A stretch of 46,981 bases of DNA from Priapulus caudatus (lineage: Eukaryota > Priapulida > Priapulimorpha > Priapulimorphida > Priapulidae): the NCBI RefSeq assembly GCF_000485595.1, contig NW_014577440.1, positions 48,116 to 95,096 on the forward strand, written 5' to 3'. Below, piece by piece: positions 37,428 to 46,981 of the stretch. Position 1 is the first letter of the stretch, and each line of letters begins with the position of its first letter. A program made the position numbers and the translations under genes. The notes beneath the pieces were generated by a model. It was not told the origin of the DNA, did no database searches, and was given only the letters and a program-made list of their open reading frames with translations.

Positions 37428-38062
37428 AAGATGGCCTAGCAAAATCCCAAAGCAGAAGAAATGGGAAAGAACAGGACAGAGATGGCTAGTCGTAAAGAAC
37501 ATGAGGAAAACGTGGGGATGGACTGACCACACCCTACGAAATACAATATATGAAACATCATTACAAAAACGTTGACAGTCACATGTCTCCAGGAGAGGAT
37601 ATAGAGAAGCTGTCCCAAGACCACATGGGGAGGAGACACTCTGAAACACTGCTCTAGATGATCTACTTCTGAAGCATAAGTATTTTATAAGTAACTAGAG
37701 CACTCGGAGAGCGCAGACCTCCGCCAAGACAGGTCAATTCTCTCACTGTGAAAATTTTTATTAATTAATTAATTAATTAAATAATTAATTGGATCCGGAT
37801 GACCACCAATGTAATCAATTCTAAGTTACCCCATTTCTGACCTATATTAATTAATTAATTAATTAATTGGATCCGGATCACCACCAAAATGTAATCAATT
37901 CTAAGTTACCCCATTTCTGACCTATCCTGAAAATTTTATGACAATCCGTCCATAACTTTTTTAGTTAGGCTGTACACAAACAAACAAACGCACAAACCCA
38001 CAAACCAACAAACACACACCGGTGAAAACATAACCTCCTGCCAACCCCTTGGCAGAGGTAAC
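37428..38062 (+). mobile_element. RTE-like non-LTR retrotransposon 3' end (degenerate)
   Basis: The right part carries a tail seen in many animal RTE-type elements: CTCGGAGAGCGCAGACCTCC, then GGATCCGGATCACCACCAAA, CATAACTTTTTTAGTTA, ACAAACAAACGCACAAACCC and AACCTCCTGCCAACCCCTTG. The segment GGATCCGGATxACCACCAA to TTTCTGACCTAT is duplicated (37790-37856 and 37868-37925). The left part (37428-37660) may be the broken end of the coding region, with several stops. Assignment is from memory of the family. Confidence 0.55.
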
Positions 38063-38707
38063 TATGGAAAAACACTTTTCATTATGATTCAATCAGCAAG
38101 TTTTTAAAAAACAAGTTTATATTCACTTTGATAATCCTCAACAAGAGCCGCAGAGCGTCTGGGCTCATCTGAGGTCTGTTGCTACGGTTATAAACGTAAC
38201 ATTTAAGTTGTGCGTAGTGACACCTTTGTTAGGCGCAGATATGCAGATACGCAGTTGCGTACACATCATTTCAGCAACCTTCTGCATTCTGCATAACTCC
38301 CCAATCCCATTAGTTGATACAAATCGCGTGCCTGAAACTAATGTTTTATGGTGCATTGTGACCCTAACCCTATTAAAACAAAAACAAAACAAGGTAGGCC
38401 AGTGATTAGTGGAGCGAATAAGCTCAAGAACGTACACATTTGCGTCTATATTGGTGCCAAAATTTGATGAGAAAATTAAGTCTGGGAAATCCACAGCCTC
38501 ACTCCTGGGTAATTATTTGAGTGCTAGTGACTATTCCAACTATTCATAATGTACACTACAGAATCTCATATATAACTCATATCATTATCTCCTAAGTAAG
38601 CATTGTTCAAGTAAGAGTTATGTGTGGAATTTCACTGTAAAATGGGAGCGTTCCACAACCACAGGTACTCGCCAACGCAGTTGAGAAACAAATCAATGTT
38701 TAACCCT

Positions 38708-39003
38708 CCTACAGGCTGCAATAGAGAGCTGCCACCTGTACCTAATTAACGCAGGCAAAAACTACACCATACTATCACCACCACATGCACTGGCAGTGGC
38801 CACTGAAAGTGGCATATTAACACACTGACAGTACAGAATGCCATAGAAATTATACGATTTAAGGAGCATAAACCTTCTTCAAGCAAATTTAGCTTTTGAA
38901 ATTTCACTGTGACATTGTAGACTCATACATCCAGGCATGTATAGATTCTACTAGCAAACCCAGCAGTCAATTTTTTTCTAACAGTAAACAAATCCATTTC
39001 CAC
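38708..39003 (+). repeat. Interspersed repeat family R1, copy 2
   Basis: The same orientation as 7597-7890 and closely similar. It is preceded by AATGTTTAACCCTCCT, which in copy 1 lies at the other end, suggesting a circularly permuted or tandem source unit. Confidence 0.85.
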
Positions 39004-39231
39004 AAAAGCTCGAATTGTTGCCCAAATATGGCAAACCGGCATGTAAAGAAGGGCTACACATTACGGGTGTCTTCGCAAGAAACGTGGTTCTGGAGAAATG
39101 GGTCACTAAGTTAAAGAGAAACGTAGATGCGACCGGTGACACATTGTGCTTCGCAAGCTCAGTTCTGACGCAATGGTAGCCCTTTTAGATGCGTGTGCCA
39201 TATTTGGGCAACAAAATCGAGTTTGGTAAGC

Positions 39232-39385
39232 ACCGATCTGTCAGAATTGAGTTTTGTTGTTAACAAAAACTGAGTTTTGTGGTACAGGATTGACAGAATA
39301 TGAGTTTTGTGTTCAGAAAAATTGAAGTTTTGTGGGACAGGATTGACAGAACTTGAAGTTTTGTGTGACAGGATTGACAGAATTG
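39232..39385. repeat. ~31-bp minisatellite (GTTTTGTGxGACAGGATTGACAGAA type)
   Basis: Four to five diverged units of TTTTGTGGGACAGGATTGAC with variable ends. Confidence 0.75.
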
Positions 39386-39794
39386 AGTTCCATGTGTCAC
39401 TCATTTTGGTCAAGTTTATCGGTAGCAACAAAAAAATGCCTGTCCGCATGGCGGGCCCACGTAAGTAAGTGGCGTGATATAGATTCGTTATACAGCTGGT
39501 GTCCCACTGATTCATACGCTAGCAAATGCAAGTCATGCGACGCAGTATATAGTATATGTATATATATAATTACTATACTATATATATATATAACTATACG
39601 CGCACATACGCGCCTTCACACACGTATTTGCGCTGATTACTACCTATTTCATAGAAAGAGTTATATCACTGGTGGCGACTCGAAATGTCATATACCCAGC
39701 AGATGCCAACAGTCATGCATACGCATATATAGTATATATAACATAGATAAGTATAATGTATAAATACTATAGAATAATTAATATTATATGTCAT

Positions 39795-39915
39795 TTAGAT
39801 AGATCTAGATAGATAGATATGATTATTTTAAAGAAAATTTAGATAGATACGATAAATAGATAGATAGAATAACGATAGAATAGATGATAGATAGATAGAT
39901 AGATAGATAGATAAC
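39795..39915. repeat. (GATA)n-type microsatellite
   Basis: Interrupted GATA/TAGA repeats, ending in a clean (ATAG) run. Confidence 0.9.
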
Positions 39916-40202
39916 TATAAAGACTAAAAATACTGCTGTGTGTGTGCGCGCGCGTGTATGTATGTACGTGTGTGCGCGAGAATATGTCGTATAGGCGGTA
40001 TAGCAACGTGAGTGCGTGTTGATACTAATGTACCGTAGAAACTGTCATTTTATCCTACATCAACTAGTCAACTAGCATCAACTAGACAGACTCAATGTTC
40101 GCAGTGTATACACGCTACCTCGGACTGCATACCCGCTAGATATGCCTGAATTAGCGATGGGCCAACTACATAACACAGCCCGATTCTGGCCCGATTGAAT
40201 AT

Positions 40203-40305
40203 TTTGTGTGTACGTGTGTACGTGCGTGCGTCTGTGCGTCCGTCCGTCCGTGCGTGCGTCCGTCCGTCCGTCCGTGCTTGCGTGCGTACGTGCGTGTGCC
40301 TATAT
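40203..40305. repeat. GTCC/GTGC microsatellite
   Basis: CGTGCGTGCGTCCGTCCGTC-type tetranucleotides. ORFs over it are artefacts. Confidence 0.9.
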
Positions 40306-40419
40306 AATTATGTTGCTGTTTTTATCTTGCCAAATATTATCATTCTTTGTTTTCACTGGAAAATTTGTGTTAAATTTATAAAATATATTTCCTCACGAGC
40401 TCCTCTCTTTTTGTTTTAC

Positions 40420-40473
40420 ATATTATCAAGAGTCCATAATAGAAACATTTCTATTATGGATTCTTGATAATAT
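40420..40473. mobile_element. Hairpin element, TATCA(A/G)GAG family
   Basis: ATATTATCAAGAGTCCATAA and TTATGGATTCTTGATAATAT are near-perfect inverted arms with a short AGAAACATTTCT centre that is itself partly palindromic. Confidence 0.9.
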
Positions 40474-42170
40474 TTAGTGACAGAGGCGGACGGTAATACT
40501 ATATTTCATGATAGCTGTTAATGATAGCTGATAATATCAATAATACATAATGCAGTTAGTGACAGTTATAGATAAGTCAGATTTTATTTCATAAAAGCTC
40601 TAACAACAGTTAGCATCCATCCAAATATCTTCACCCGGTTAACAGGCCGTGTCTTATTCATTACGCTTCTCCATGTTCTCTTCGTTCGCCATGTTAACTG
40701 CGGAAATTACGGAGGTTGCGGTCTTAACGACGCTACCAATTGTTTACATACATTCAAATATCTTCTTCGCTATTGACAGTTACAGATAAGAATGATTTTA
40801 TTTCACAAAAGCTAAATTTTATGTTGCATACACATCACAAGTAGCGGCAGTTACATATAAGAATGTATTATTTCATCATAAGCTAAATTATGTGTCGCAT
40901 AATGTACGAGTCATTTTCCTGCTTCTCGTGATATATCCTTATTACTGTATACGCCATATTTTTCACATTGACTATTGACGGACGAATTTCGGAGGTAGGT
41001 ATAATTCGCGTCAGTGAATTATGATGGTTATGATTTCGGTATTTCATTCGGGTAGGATTTATTCGTGCTGTTATTCTCGCGACTTGGGGACGCGTTCGCA
41101 AAATTCGGCGAAATGATTAAACCACCAGGGCCGATAATTTACAGCGTATACAGTATATAATGCAGTAACCTTGCCATTTTAAATCGGTGATGGCATTGTT
41201 TATTCTTTATTGGATTTTAGGTTGAAAATAGCAGTCACTGATGAGCATTATGTTGGCGTGCGTGCGCCTGACGCATTTAGGCGAGAAATTTCGAGCCATT
41301 CCAGAATCGGTTTCGCTCTATTTTTTCCCGTCGCCATGTTCTCTTAAGCGAAGCCTGTAGTCGTCAGCGAACGTATGCAGCTAGCAGTCTCGTCAGCCAG
41401 ATATGTCTCTCTCTGTCATGCGTATAAGTTGATAGGCAGGATTACATGTAAAATACGCATGAAATTATATTCTAAAAAACACGTGAATGATCGTTCTCTC
41501 TTTACACGATACCGTTGCAATTTGCTGCTCAATATTTTTGCGTGATACATTTACATCTGCTGGAAAAAACATCCGAACTAAGAATTATTTATGCTAGCTA
41601 TCTATATGGTTACGGTCTGTGCCCTTAGACAATTACTCAACGTTTGTACGAACACATTTTCGCCAACGAGTATCGAATAGAAATAAAAAAACAACAAAAG
41701 AAAAATAAACAAAAAGAAATAAAGTGCGCACATATTTGATTCAAAAGCGCACACACGACTACATAATTATATTTCTTAATACTTTATACGAGCATTACTA
41801 AGATGCGTTATAATATATCGTAAGTCGACGTATTTTATTTAACTCGAATTATACAAGTTTCAGCAGATACTCCAGGAACATCATGACGCGATCCTCCAAT
41901 GCCAGCAGTTGTTTTGAGGTTGCGTCAATAGGCTTACGTCAATGCATTTCCGCTTAGTAACGTCCCTTATAGACGTGTTGCATAAGTGTGGTACACGAAG
42001 AACCAAAAATCGAGATACAATAAAAGCCAACAATACACACGGGCAGTTGGCAGCTCACGACAGAAACACTCGGTCGCAGCCGTTATTACAGCAACATGCT
42101 TAATACAGCGAGTGTCATAATATAGACTATATAACTATGTGCTATAAATTATATCAATATGAACTCTAGA
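40474..42170. other. No gene recognised; weak local repetition
   Basis: Two or three related motifs recur between 40560 and 40900 (ACAGTTATAGATAAG, ATTTTATTTCACAAAAGCTA, TTATTTCATCATAAGCTA), suggesting a decayed tandem unit. No ORF is credible. Confidence 0.4.
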
Positions 42171-42171
42171 C

Positions 42172-42190
42172 AGCTCCTGATATAATATCA
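42172..42190 (-). mobile_element. Solo terminus of the TATCA(A/G)GAG hairpin family
   Basis: GCTCCTGATATAATATCAC is the inverted terminal motif with no partner arm visible nearby. Confidence 0.45.
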
Positions 42191-42239
42191 CACGCTGAAC
42201 ATCACGGCCCCGCTCACATTAAAAGAGAATAAGTACCTA

Positions 42240-43130
42240 TGAACGAACGTGTATCTCACACTGCTGCCGCACACGACGGCGCGCACGCACGACGAAAAAA
42301 AGTAGTTTTCATAATGCTCCGTCCAGGCATCGTGTACGTGCACACACAGCGGCGCACGCAAATTGCATGGCGGCGCACGTGTAAGTTTAGACTAGCGGCC
42401 CACCGCACACGTTACGCCAGACACGCCACCGTGTACGTCACGACGCACGCACACGACTCGGCACGCACGTGGGGGTATATAAAACAGAAGACCCTAGTCT
42501 CAGTAAACACCTGCACACGCAGCGTGCCTGTGCCTTTATTGAACAGCTTGACCCGCAGCGCATGCACGCAGCGTGTAGCGTGCACACGCACGCAGGCACG
42601 ATGGCACGTATACGTGTAGCATGCACTTACGGCGACCGGCATTCACGGCGACGCACGCACGCACCGTGTACGTGGGCACACACACGGACGCAGGCGCGGA
42701 CGCACTGGCACGTGTCGAGGTGCACAGACGCACGTATCTACACTCATGCACGGCACGTGTACGTGCACCGACGTCACTGCACGCGACGCATGCACGCACG
42801 ACGTGTAAGTTGCCACGCTCACTGCACAGCACGCGGCAACGCGATGCCCGCACGGTGTACGTCACCACACGACACGTGTGAACTGCACGCACGCACGCAG
42901 ACGCGCATTTTCCTCGTGTACGTGGCAGCAGACGTTCGATTGTAATGCATACACGTCTGGTCGTGACTATCCCGACGCACCGCCACGCACGCACGTGTAA
43001 GTTCACACGACAGTACGCAGCGAGCACGACAGCAACGCGCGCGACGCACGTGTACGTGCCCACACTGCACAGCCACAGCGGGTCGACACGCACGTGTACG
43101 CTGCACTTACATCAAGCAGCGCTTCTATCA
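42240..43130. repeat. GC-rich block dense in CACGTG / GTACGTG and GCAC repeats
   Basis: GCACGTGTAAGTT, GGCACGTGTACGTGC and CGCACGCACG variants recur irregularly; CACGTG occurs about eight times. A TATA-like GGTATATAAAA at 42475 followed by TCAGTAAAC sits inside. ORFs are open on most frames only because the sequence is CG/GC-biased. No protein domain is recognised. Confidence 0.7.
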
Positions 43131-43204
43131 GAACATGTGGTCATTCATCTGTAATGTCGTAATGGCTAATCCCCCGGCGTGAGGGAGGTGACCGGCAACG
43201 TGGG

Positions 43205-43352
43205 CAGCACTAGTGTTAGGATAGTGTTAGGATTATGGTTAGGGTCAGGGTTTGAGGGTTTGGTTAGGGTTAGGGTTAGGGCCTAGGAGTTAGGTTAGGG
43301 TTAGGATTAGGGTTAGGGTTAGGGTTGGGCTTAGGATTAGGGTTAGGGTTCG
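43205..43352 (+). repeat. Interstitial telomere-type repeat (TTAGGG)n, degenerate
   Basis: About 150 bp of TTAGGG units with variants (TTAGGA, TCAGGG, TTTGAGGG). The longest clean stretch is GTTAGGGTTAGGGTTAGGG. The G-rich strand is plus, so the array points to the right. More than 3.6 kb of other sequence follows, so it is not a terminal telomere in this assembly. Confidence 0.92.
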
Positions 43353-43761
43353 GGTTTTTTGCATCATGATAAATCTTTCGCCCACACGCATAGATTAATT
43401 CCTCTCTGTTGTTGGATTAACGAATGCCTATATATCAGCGCGCGGACACATATATATTTAGTGTGAGATTAGTGTTGGACGGTTGTTGGCGGTTTAGGGT
43501 TTATGCGCGGTTCAAGGGCATTTTGAACGTCAATCGTACAACGCATTATCTTACGTGTGACTCCCTCTTTCCCTCCATGCTCCCTAAAACGGTGGTACCC
43601 CCCGGGGGATAGCAAGCATCGCATCGCTTCTGCCAAGACCACAACACTAACAAATACACATGTGACCTGAATCTATGAGCGTCACGTGAAACATCGCTGT
43701 ATCACAGAAATCGCTGCGGTCGATTGGCGTGTCGGCATATGTGTGCAGTGGAATTAGACCG

Positions 43762-43956
43762 CTAAAATTCGATGAACTGTTGCGCTTGGCAATGCAATTG
43801 GTCCGTGGGCGCACGGGCCTTTTCGATTTGGCGGCACAGATCAATAGCTGCCAGCGCGTGATACTTTCGTAGGACGTTTTCCGCGGTCGCGTGCGCCTTG
43901 CCGGCGGAAACTGCGCGCGCAAATGATGCCGCGCTCAGTGCTGGGTATGGATGCAA
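43762..43956 (-). other. Unrecognised coding-like ORF (64 codons) in a GC-richer island
   Basis: Its amino-acid composition is balanced, unlike the repeat-derived ORFs around it: Ala/Arg/Gln-rich, with segments such as AENVLRKYHALAAIDLCRQI. An overlapping frame (43647-43922) also looks coding-like downstream of its stop, which could mean a frameshifted remnant. I recognise no family, and splice or promoter context is lacking. Confidence 0.2.
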
Positions 43957-44239
43957 ATCAACTTGCTGCTAGTTAGCACGGACGCTTTTCTGGGTCATCC
44001 GTCTCTCATCTGGTTAGAATGTAAAAGCGAACTAAAAACGGTTCAGGTCGTGGTGCAAAAGTCGAATTCCGTAAGTGCGCGTAAAAAATTCTTTCGCGGT
44101 GGCAAGAAAATGTGCACATACATCATATCTGTCCCTGGACTCGCGCGACGAAGGTAATCAGCAGTTGGTTCTTTCTTATACTCACATTAAAACAGCGGGT
44201 GAAAAGATGAATTTTTAAAAGACGCGCTTAAAAGCCTGT

Positions 44240-44536
44240 GTGTGCACTAGAGAGAATATTGAAACACTCTTGACGCGACATCGGAATACTCGAAAGAGAC
44301 CGACCGAGGGCGTTCTGCCGTCATGCCTGGCACGTTTAATCGAACGCGGCGAGAACTTCTCCAGGCTAAACGCGCGTGCCATTTGCATCATCGTAAACCA
44401 GCCCGCACACGGTGAAGAATTGTGGCTGCAGCGGCGTTTGGGCGCGTACTGTGCCGAATACCCAACGTGGTCTTCTGCTTGCATCTATGAGCAAATACGA
44501 CATAGCGCATATAGCTCTCGTGCTATGAGCAGCTAG
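44240..44536 (+). other. Unrecognised ORF (98 codons) in the same island
   Basis: It contains a plausible globular-like stretch (LARLIERGENFSRLNARAIC, ELWLQRRLGAYCAEYPTWSS) followed by a stop just before a hairpin. No family is recognised. It could be a chance ORF in GC-richer DNA. Confidence 0.2.
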
Positions 44537-44566
44537 TTTGTCATAGAAGATTCTTCCTATGACAAA
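44537..44566. repeat. Short hairpin TTTGTCATAG...CTATGACAAA
   Basis: Twelve-bp arms around AAGATTCTTC. A related broken version (CATAGAAGAATCTTTCCCTATGA) lies at 44682-44704. Confidence 0.75.
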
Positions 44567-44944
44567 TATTGGGCGAGTCAACTTCGTTCCGCGCTTTACA
44601 CGCTGAAAGATTTACTCGCTGGCGTTCATAATAGAGCTCCTAGAACTCTATGATGCGCAAACACTACAACAATATCTGTTCATAGAAGAATCTTTCCCTA
44701 TGATGAAATAGTGTTCATAGCGAGAGCGTATATGCATATGTCGTAATTTGTCCTAGATGCAAGCAAGAACGAGCTAGCTGGAATACCAGAAGAGGACGAC
44801 GAGCCGCAGTGATGCTGGGAGCCGTCAGATCGCGGCGCTATCTGCACGCCGCGGTACAGCCGAGGCCCCGCGACCGCCATGTCATGATCTTTAATTTCCA
44901 TGTCAAGGTAAAATGAATTTTTATGAGCATCTGAGAGACTCGAC

Positions 44945-45540
44945 GTGCTGCCTGCTACCTGCCTACCTGCCCTGCCTGCTTGCGATGCGCTACGCTGACT
45001 ACGCTGCTACCTGCCTTTGCCTGCACTGCCTGCAGATGCATACTCATGTCTGCATGCTACCTCCGCTACCTGCCTGCTTCCTGGCCTGCCCAGCCTGCTG
45101 CCGTGCCTGCGCTGCCTACCTGCTGCTTACCTGCCTGCCTGCCTGTCTGCCTGCCTGCCTGCCTGGCCTGCTGCTGCCTGCCTGCCTGCCTGCCATGCAT
45201 ACATGGTCTGCATGCCTACCTACCTACGCTGCCTGCCTTCTTGCCTGCCACTCCTGCCTGCCTGTCTGCCGTTGCCTGTCTTGCCTGCGCGGCCTGTCTG
45301 CCTGTCTGTTTACATGCTGCTGCCAGCCTGCCTGCCTGCCTACGTTACCTATCTACCTACCTATCCTACCTGCCTACGGCTGGCCTGCCGCTGCCTGCCT
45401 GCCTGCCTGCCTCTGGCCTGTCTGGCCTGCATGCATCGGCCTGCAATGTCTGGCTTGCAATGCGTACCTACTGCCTGCCTGTCTACATGGCATGCCCTGC
45501 ATGTCTGCATCGCATGCCTACTTTACCGTACCCTACTCTG
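44945..45540. repeat. CCTG/CCTGCCTG tetranucleotide array, degenerate
   Basis: Irregular (CTGC)(CTAC)(CCTG) repeats with interspersed CATG. The Cys/Leu/Pro/Ala-rich ORFs of up to 246 codons are repeat artefacts. Confidence 0.93.
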
Positions 45541-45599
45541 CCTATGGCGATGTTGTTTGTGTCATAATTGATTTTTGTTTTATGGTTGATTTAATCGAT

Positions 45600-46800
45600 A
45601 TAATTCGATTTATCACATATACATTCGATTTATCGGGCCGATTATTATATTGATTCACAGCATCGAATGCATTCCGATTCACGCATCGAAATGAGTTCGA
45701 TGCATACATTCGATGCGTCATGCGAATGATTCGATGGCGCGAATCGAATGATTCGAATGCATCATTCGATTGCACGCATCGAAGTGATTCGATTCACGCA
45801 AATCGAATCATGTCGATCACCGCATCGAATGATGCATCGAATCATTCGATGCGTGAATGCGAATGGATTGCGATGGCGTGAATCGAATGATTCGATGCGT
45901 TTGAATCGAATGGATCGATGCGTGAATCGAATGTTCGACTGCGTGCGAATCGAATGATGGCATCGAATCATTCGATTCCACGCATCGAATGCATTTCGAT
46001 TCACGCATCGAACACTCGCACGCATCGAAATCCAATTCGATTCCCGCCATCGAATCATTCGATGCATCATTGCGATGCGTGAAATCGAATGATTCGATGC
46101 GTCTGAATCGAATCGCATTCGATGCAATCATTCGATTCAGCCGCGATCGAATCAATTCGATTCACGCAATCGATGCATGCATCGGAATGATTCGATGCGT
46201 GAATCGAAATTCGATGCGTGAGATCGAAATGATTCGAGTGGCGTGAGATCGGAATGATGTTCGATGGCGTGAATCGAATGATTCGATGCGTGATCGTATG
46301 ATTCGATGCGTGAATTCGAATTGTATTCGATTGCGCCGAATTCGAATGATTCGAATGCGATGCATTCGATTCACAGCATGCGAATCATTGCGATTCAATT
46401 CGCATACGAATGCATTCCGATTCACGCATCGGAATCATTCGATCACGCTGAATCATTCTGATTCCCACGGCATCGAATCATTCGATGCATCATTCGACTG
46501 CGTGAATCGAATGATTCAGATGCGGCGAATCGAATGATTCGATGTCATCAATCGATTCACGCATCGAATCATTCGACTCACGGTCATCGAATCATTCGAT
46601 TCACAGCATCGAATCATGTCGCATGGCATATTGATGCGTGAATCGAATGATTCGTATGCGTGAATCGAATGATTCGAGTGCGTGAATCGAATGCTGCATC
46701 GAATCATTTTCGATTCACGCATCGAATCATTCGATTCACGCATCGAATTTCATTTCGATTCAGCGCATCGAATGATGCATCGAATGATTCGATGCGTGAA
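45600..46800. repeat. 21-bp near-palindromic satellite (ATCGAATGATTCGATGCGTGA)
   Basis: Units of GCGTGAATCGAATGATTCGA-T and their reverse complement ATCGAATCATTCGATTCACG-C alternate in blocks. The core ATCGAATGATTCGAT is itself palindromic. Many single-base indels interrupt the period, consistent with noisy sequence. There are about 55 units. Confidence 0.93.
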
Positions 46801-46849
46801 GCGCGGGAGAGGCCGCAGTCTTTGTGCGGCACGGCGCCTCGCCAATTCC

Positions 46850-46981
46850 GTGACCGTCGGCGTCGAAGACGGGGCGTAGAGTACGAGCGAGTTAAGATTT
46901 GTGGCCCCAACTGGTTGACCGGACGGACCCGCGACGCACCCGCCGCCCGGTTGCCTCCCGTTCAGCCACGGACCACGGCCG
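46850..46981 (+). repeat. Degenerate copy C of the left-edge interspersed repeat (partial)
   Basis: The order CCGTGACCGTCGGCGTCGA, GAGTACGAGCGAGTTAAGAT, TTGTGGCCCCAACTGGTTGA and GGACGGACCCGCGACG parallels 65-165 of the window, with indels. It is truncated by the window edge. Confidence 0.6.

Noticed and set aside
42412-43106. Several overlapping ORFs of 76-185 codons
   Set aside because: Both strands and most frames are open because of the GCAC/CGTG repeat bias. No recognisable protein.
44913-45653. Long Cys/Leu/Pro/Ala-rich ORFs (up to 246 codons) on the plus strand
   Set aside because: They arise entirely from CCTG/CTGC repeats that lack stop codons. All three frames are open with similar compositions and no domain is visible.
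45762-46155. ORFs rich in Arg-Met-Ile-Asp-Ser on both strands
   Set aside because: Products of the ATCGAATGATTCGAT satellite.

Overview
The window is eukaryotic, almost certainly from a metazoan. It is dominated by one intron-rich gene on the minus strand, with about 25 coding exons, consensus GT/AG introns and long AT-rich introns full of simple repeats, satellites and small transposable elements. The encoded protein is an SLC4-family bicarbonate/chloride transporter of the anion-exchanger type (AE, SLC4A1-3 clade). It is closest in architecture to the long vertebrate AE2/AE3 forms but diverged enough to suggest an invertebrate, perhaps an early-branching marine one. I cannot name the phylum from sequence alone.

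Layout. Positions 1-4560 are mostly AT-rich sequence downstream of the gene, with one interspersed-repeat copy at the left edge and a tRNA-like Pol III remnant at 4561-4638. Positions 5163-34494 (minus) hold the whole SLC4 coding region: start codon at 34494, stop at 5163. I traced 25 exons whose splice phases all fit, giving a model of about 1327 residues. The order is an N-terminal His-rich and acidic variable region, the band-3 cytoplasmic domain, the transmembrane exchanger domain and a short acidic tail. Intron 1 (22269-34455, about 12.2 kb) is the repeat sink. It carries a 65-67 bp satellite (about 24.69-28.2 kb) interrupted by a 984-bp PIF/Harbinger-like element with a TAA target duplication, plus an assembly gap of 10 N, microsatellites, GACTCG-type hexamer arrays and several hairpin elements. 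Smaller introns hold a minisatellite copied from a 3' splice site, a 0.66-kb foldback element, a MITE-like element and a compact promoter-like or LTR-like island.

From 34.5 to 42.2 kb I see no protein-coding gene. There are interspersed repeats, an RTE-like retrotransposon tail, GATA and other simple repeats, and further hairpin copies. Positions 42.2-46.98 kb look subtelomere-like: a GC-rich block dense in CACGTG, a degenerate TTAGGG array, a GC-richer island with unrecognised coding-like ORFs, a CCTG array, a 21-bp near-palindromic satellite present in both orientations, and another degenerate copy of the left-edge repeat. Indel-rich monomers there suggest noisy long-read or gap-filled sequence.

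The most interesting observations are these: (1) an exchanger with the AE-type arginine but an aspartate at the site where AE proteins carry the key glutamate; (2) a tandem array that has copied a 3' splice site and the start of its exon about a dozen times just upstream of the real acceptor; (3) a dispersed family of short near-perfect palindromes sharing the terminal motif TATCA(A/G)GAG, including a nested pair and a longer relative; (4) a hexad ladder of four N-glycosylation sequons in an extracellular loop. I found no evidence of a CRISPR array, an operon or a prokaryotic system.
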